A stretch of DNA of 64,000 bases from positions 186,001 to 250,000 of the forward strand of contig NZ_JACHXO010000003.1 of NCBI RefSeq assembly GCF_014192155.1, in the 5' to 3' direction. A model generated the notes under the pieces. That model was not told the DNA's origin. It was given only the letters and a program-made list of their open reading frames with translations, and made no database searches. Numbering within the stretch: the stretch's first letter is position 1; each line of letters starts with the position of its first letter. The stretch is from Roseateles terrae (GTDB taxonomy: Bacteria > Pseudomonadota > Gammaproteobacteria > Burkholderiales > Burkholderiaceae_C). Shown here in pieces: positions 60,915 through 64,000 of this stretch. The translations under genes and the position numbers were made by a program.

Positions 60915-61700
60915 ATGAGCCCGTCGTTGTCCCCGTTGCCCTCATCCGAGGACGTGTCCGCAGCCGCTTCCCACCGTGCGCGGCCGCGCCATGGCGCCGT
61001 GACGGGTCTCGCCCGCGGGCTGACCGCCGCGCTGGTGATCAGCGCCCCGCTGCTGCTCAGCGGCTGCGGCTACAACGAATTCCAGAATCTGGACGAGCAG
61101 GTGAATGCCAGCTGGTCGGAAGTGTTGAGCCAGTATCAGCGCCGCAGTGACCTCATCCCCAACATCGTCAACACGGTCAAGGGTGAGGCCAACTTCGAGC
61201 AGGAGACGCTGACCCGGGTGGTTGAAGCCCGCGCCAAGGCGACCAGCATCCAGGTCACGCCTGAACTCGCGAAAGACCCGGAAGCCCTCAAGCGCTTCCA
61301 GGCCGCGCAGGGGGAACTCTCCAGCGCGCTGAGCCGCCTGCTGGCGGTCAGCGAGGCCTATCCGACGCTGCAGTCCAACCAGGGCTTTCGTGACCTGCGG
61401 GTGCAGCTGGAAGGCACCGAGAACCGCATCACCGTGGCCCGCAACCGCTACATCAAGTCGGTGCAGGAGTACAACGGGCTGGCCCGTCGCTTCCCCACCA
61501 ACCTGACGGCCAAGATGTTCGGTTATGACGTCAAGCCCAACTTCACCGTGCAGAACGAGGCCGCCATTTCGGCCCCGCCGACGGTGAACTTCGACAAGCC
61601 CGCCACGAACGGACCGGCGCCTGCACCGGCTCCCGCCCCGGGCGCTTCCGCTTCGCCGCTGACGCTGCCCGCCCCGGGCGCCGCACCGGCCTCCCGCTGA
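60915..61700 (+). CDS. lemA: LemA family lipoprotein
   Basis: A 261-residue protein. AGGAGG lies 8 nt before the ATG. A long n-region precedes the lipobox LLLSGC (Cys51), so lipidation is likely. The LemA core is clear: YNEFQNLDEQVNASWSEVLS, QYQRRSDLIPNIVNTVKGEA, ARAKATSIQVTPE and RFPTNLTAKMFGYDVKPNF. The C-terminal 45 residues are Pro/Ala-rich. It heads a three-gene operon with two TPM-domain proteins, a common LemA-TPM arrangement of unknown function linked to envelope stress or protein quality control. Confidence 0.92.
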   Translation: MSPSLSPLPSSEDVSAAASHRARPRHGAVTGLARGLTAALVISAPLLLSGCGYNEFQNLDEQVNASWSEVLSQYQRRSDLIPNIVNTVKGEANFEQETLTRVVEARAKATSIQVTPELAKDPEALKRFQAAQGELSSALSRLLAVSEAYPTLQSNQGFRDLRVQLEGTENRITVARNRYIKSVQEYNGLARRFPTNLTAKMFGYDVKPNFTVQNEAAISAPPTVNFDKPATNGPAPAPAPAPGASASPLTLPAPGAAPASR

Positions 61701-61710
61701 GGCCGGCCGC

Positions 61711-62838
61711 ATGCGGTCCGGTGGTGCGGTGGGAAGCCTGCAAGGATCGACGCGGCCGCCTTTGGCGTCTGCGCTGCTGGCGGTCGTGCCCGGGCGCATG
61801 CCCTGGATGAACGGGGCGGTCCGGCGCTGGGCGCTGTTGCGGTCGCTGTCGGGGCTGCCGCTGGCCGTGGCGCTCGCGATGATGCTCGCCATCGTCGGCG
61901 CGCTGATCGGCCCCCCGTCGGCCCGGGCCCAGGCCCAGCCTCAGGACGTGTTGGCCATCCCCGCGCTCAGTGGCCGGGTGATTGACCAGACGGCCACGCT
62001 GAGCGAGGCACAGCGGCAGGCGCTGGAGCGCAAACTCGCCGCCTTTGAGCAGGAAGCCGGACCGCAGATGGTGGTCCTGCTGGTGCCGACAACCGCCCCG
62101 GAAGACATCGCCGCCTACGCGCAGCGGGTCGGAGACCAATGGAAGATTGGCCGCCGCAACGTGGGGGACGGGCTGTTGATCATCGTGGCCAAGCAGGACC
62201 GGCGCATCAACATCCAGACCGCCAAAGCGCTGGAAGGCGCGGTGCCGGACCTGGCCGCGCGCCAGATCATCGAAAAAGACATCACCCCGGCCTTCCGTGC
62301 CGGGGATTACGCCGGCGGCCTGAACCGTGCGGTGGACTCGCTGCAGGCCCGCATCCGAGGCGAGCATCTGCCGGCCCCGCAGGCGCGTGAACGGCGCTCG
62401 GCGCCCAGCTCGGGCGGCTTTGATTTCGGCGGCGCGGCGGCTTTGTTCTTCATCGGCGTGCCGGTGGCCGGCGCGCTGCTCACCGCCATGTTCGGACGCA
62501 AGCTCGGCAGCCTGGCCACGGGCGGCGGTGCCGGCGCGCTGGGCTGGCTCTACAGCGGCAGCGTGCTGATGGGCGTGGGCGCCGGCATCGCCTCGCTGGT
62601 GCTCGTGGGCCTGCTGGGCATCGGCGCGGCGCGGCGGCGTTACAGCGGCGGTGCCAGTCCGTATCGCAGCAGCGCGCACGGCGCCGGCCGCAGTCCCGGG
62701 GTCTTCATCCCGCCCATCATCTGGGGCGGCGGTGGTGGCGGCGGTGGCGGCAGCAGCTGGGGCGGCGGAGATGGTGGCGGCTTTTCCTCCGGCGGCGGCG
62801 GCGACTTTGGCGGCGGCGGCGCCTCGGGAGACTGGTGA
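61711..62838 (+). CDS. TPM-domain membrane protein (YgcG-like)
   Basis: A 375-residue protein. An N-terminal hydrophobic leader (LAVALAMMLAIVGALIGPPS) is followed by a TPM domain (about 85-225: LSGRVIDQTATLSEAQRQAL, VGDGLLIIVAKQDRRINIQT, DYAGGLNRAVDSL). Membrane segments lie around 245-310. The tail is extremely Gly-rich (GGGGGGGGGSSWGGGDGGGF), typical of YgcG-like proteins. It follows lemA by 10 bp, and the next TPM gene begins within its stop codon. Later starts at 61798 or 61807 are possible. Confidence 0.9.
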   Translation: MRSGGAVGSLQGSTRPPLASALLAVVPGRMPWMNGAVRRWALLRSLSGLPLAVALAMMLAIVGALIGPPSARAQAQPQDVLAIPALSGRVIDQTATLSEAQRQALERKLAAFEQEAGPQMVVLLVPTTAPEDIAAYAQRVGDQWKIGRRNVGDGLLIIVAKQDRRINIQTAKALEGAVPDLAARQIIEKDITPAFRAGDYAGGLNRAVDSLQARIRGEHLPAPQARERRSAPSSGGFDFGGAAALFFIGVPVAGALLTAMFGRKLGSLATGGGAGALGWLYSGSVLMGVGAGIASLVLVGLLGIGAARRRYSGGASPYRSSAHGAGRSPGVFIPPIIWGGGGGGGGGSSWGGGDGGGFSSGGGGDFGGGGASGDW

Positions 62839-63371
62839 TGACGCAGGCAAGCTCCGCGACCCCTCGCAGCTCCCGATTCACCCGTCTGCTGCGCCACCGG
62901 CTGTGGGATGAAGCCGATGCGCATCGGGCCCTGCCGACCGACGCCCTCGAGCGGCTCGCCGCACGGGTGACGGAGAGCGAGCGCCGTCATGGCGGCGAGA
63001 TTCGCCTGTGTGTGGAGGCCAGCCTGCCACTGAGTTATCTCTGGCGACAGGCCACCGCACGGGAACGGGCGGTGACGCAGTTCGGCAAGTTGCGGGTCTG
63101 GGACACCGAGCACAACAACGGCGTGCTGATCTATCTGCTGCTGGCGGAGCATGCGATCGAGATCGTGGCGGACCGCGGGCTCAATCAATGCGTGAGCGCC
63201 GAGCAGTGGCGGGCCGTCATTCAGAGCCTGCGGGCCGCGCTGCAGGCCGGGCGATTCGAAGATGGGCTGATGGAGGCCGTGCAGGCGGTGGAGCAATTGC
63301 TGGCGCTGCACTTCCCGCCCACAACGGACGGGCCGCGCAATGAGCTGCCCAATGCGGTGGTGGTGCTGTAG
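62838..63371 (+). CDS. TPM-domain protein, soluble second copy
   Basis: A 177-residue protein. The ATG overlaps the stop of the previous gene as TGATG; a GTG one codon earlier is an alternative. It has TPM-domain text (RHGGEIRLCVEASLPLSYLW, DTEHNNGVLIYLLLAEHAIE, IVADRGLNQCVSAEQWRAVI, GRFEDGLMEAVQAVEQLLAL) but no signal peptide and no membrane helix. A cytoplasmic location beside a membrane TPM protein is notable. The two TPM proteins and LemA probably act together. Confidence 0.88.
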   Translation: MTQASSATPRSSRFTRLLRHRLWDEADAHRALPTDALERLAARVTESERRHGGEIRLCVEASLPLSYLWRQATARERAVTQFGKLRVWDTEHNNGVLIYLLLAEHAIEIVADRGLNQCVSAEQWRAVIQSLRAALQAGRFEDGLMEAVQAVEQLLALHFPPTTDGPRNELPNAVVVL

Positions 63372-63392
63372 CGGCGTGACCGCGCAGCGGGC

Positions 63393-64000
63393 TCAGGCCA
63401 AGCGCGGAAATGGCGGCAGCGTCTTGAGCTTCGTCTTGAAGCGCTCCCGCAGCGGCGGGTGGCTCAGCGGCGGAAACTCGAATTGCGGCTCCGGGCATTG
63501 CACGTCCGGCAGATGGTCCAGCAGGTGACGGATCAGGGTCAGGCGGCCTCGCCGCTGATCGTTGAAGTCCACCAGCGTCCACGGCACCTGCGGCGTGTGG
63601 GTGGCCTTGAGCATGCGGTCGCGGGCGCGGCCGTAATCCTCATAGTGCTCGCGCGATTGAAGATCGATGGGTGACAGCTTCCATCGCTTGAGCGGGTCTT
63701 CCGCCCGTTCCGCAAAGCGCGCTTCCTGATGAGTCTGGTCGACCGTCAACCAGTATTTGAAGAGCAGCAGGCCATCGTCCACCAGCAACTGTTCAAAGCG
63801 GGGCACCTGTTCCAGAAAAGCGTCGGTCTGCTCGGGCGTGGCGAACCCCATCACCGATTCCACGCCGGCGCGGTTGTACCAGCTGCGATCGAACAGCACG
63901 AGTTCCCCGGCTGCGGGCAGATGCGCCACATGGCGCTGGAAGTACCACTGGCCCTGCTCCCGCTCGCTGGGTTTGGACAAAGCCACCGTGTGGCATTGGC
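63393..64000 (-). CDS. Polyphosphate kinase 2 family protein, 5' part missing (cut by right edge)
   Basis: The C-terminal 201 residues of a PPK2-type kinase; the gene continues past the right edge. Visible motifs are ALSKPSEREQGQWYFQRHV, HLPAAGELVLFDRSWYNRAG (Walker B and lid Arg), DDGLLLFKYWLTVDQTHQEA and RWKLSPIDLQSREHYEDYGR. PPK2 enzymes transfer phosphate between polyphosphate and nucleotides. The Walker A region lies outside the window, so the class (ADP or AMP type) cannot be decided. It converges on the LemA/TPM operon. Confidence 0.93.
   Translation of the reverse strand, partial: QCHTVALSKPSEREQGQWYFQRHVAHLPAAGELVLFDRSWYNRAGVESVMGFATPEQTDAFLEQVPRFEQLLVDDGLLLFKYWLTVDQTHQEARFAERAEDPLKRWKLSPIDLQSREHYEDYGRARDRMLKATHTPQVPWTLVDFNDQRRGRLTLIRHLLDHLPDVQCPEPQFEFPPLSHPPLRERFKTKLKTLPPFPRLA

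Noticed and set aside
62730-62830. Gly-rich repeat as a mobile or CRISPR-like repeat
   Set aside because: It is only codon repetition for the Gly-rich tail of the TPM protein, without spacers or conserved units.

Overview
This is a gene-dense chromosomal window with high GC content and strong third-position GC bias. Gene content fits a betaproteobacterium of the order Burkholderiales, probably near Roseateles/Mitsuaria/Pelomonas. The clues are a fused indolepyruvate ferredoxin oxidoreductase with a divergent Lrp regulator, a cytochrome b561 plus two YceI genes, hemE next to priA, and a YDG-repeat two-partner secretion (TPS) adhesin. The genus is inferred from style, not from a marker gene. 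I found no rRNA, tRNA, CRISPR, prophage or intact insertion sequence.

Left to right: 1-2289 holds a partial secreted protein, a metzincin-like protease and an EamA exporter, all on the minus strand. 2509-10668 is a TPS operon (FhaC-type pore, then a 2098-residue adhesin, then a strong terminator). Divergent from it is a translationally coupled AraC-type response regulator and hybrid sensor kinase (10886-14127). 14092-15712 holds a methyltransferase, a small ORF and a frameshifted gene in a patch of weaker coding bias. 15860-21345 holds a membrane protein, an Lrp/AsnC regulator and the indolepyruvate oxidoreductase, with a 19-bp dyad between the last two.

21605-32038 carries a DUF2167 protein and a minus-strand cluster: hybrid kinase, GMC oxidoreductase fused to an alpha/beta hydrolase, PhoD-like phosphatase, and CYTH-CHAD triphosphatase-like protein. 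The first three overlap and are probably one transcript. This is the best candidate here for an uncharacterised pathway. 32215-36271 is a HisKA_2 kinase coupled to a REC-PAS-GGDEF-EAL protein. A 930-bp gene-free stretch with hairpins follows. 37202-39211 is cytochrome b561 plus two YceI proteins with a terminator. 39332-42194 is a LytS/LytTR-type two-component system.

42234-45616 holds an O-antigen-ligase-like protein coupled to a YhhN protein. Then come Rep helicase, a DUF1304 protein, a periplasmic binding protein, a pseudokinase-like membrane protein, an S9 peptidase, a zinc metallopeptidase, an HTH-REC/REC-HPt pair, priA, hemE, a LemA/TPM/TPM operon, and a PPK2 kinase cut by the right edge.

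Two themes recur. One is dense signalling: four histidine kinases, seven receiver domains (one degenerate) and one GGDEF-EAL protein. The other is short tandem repeats of about 8-12 bp, several sitting on or just past stop codons of unrelated genes.
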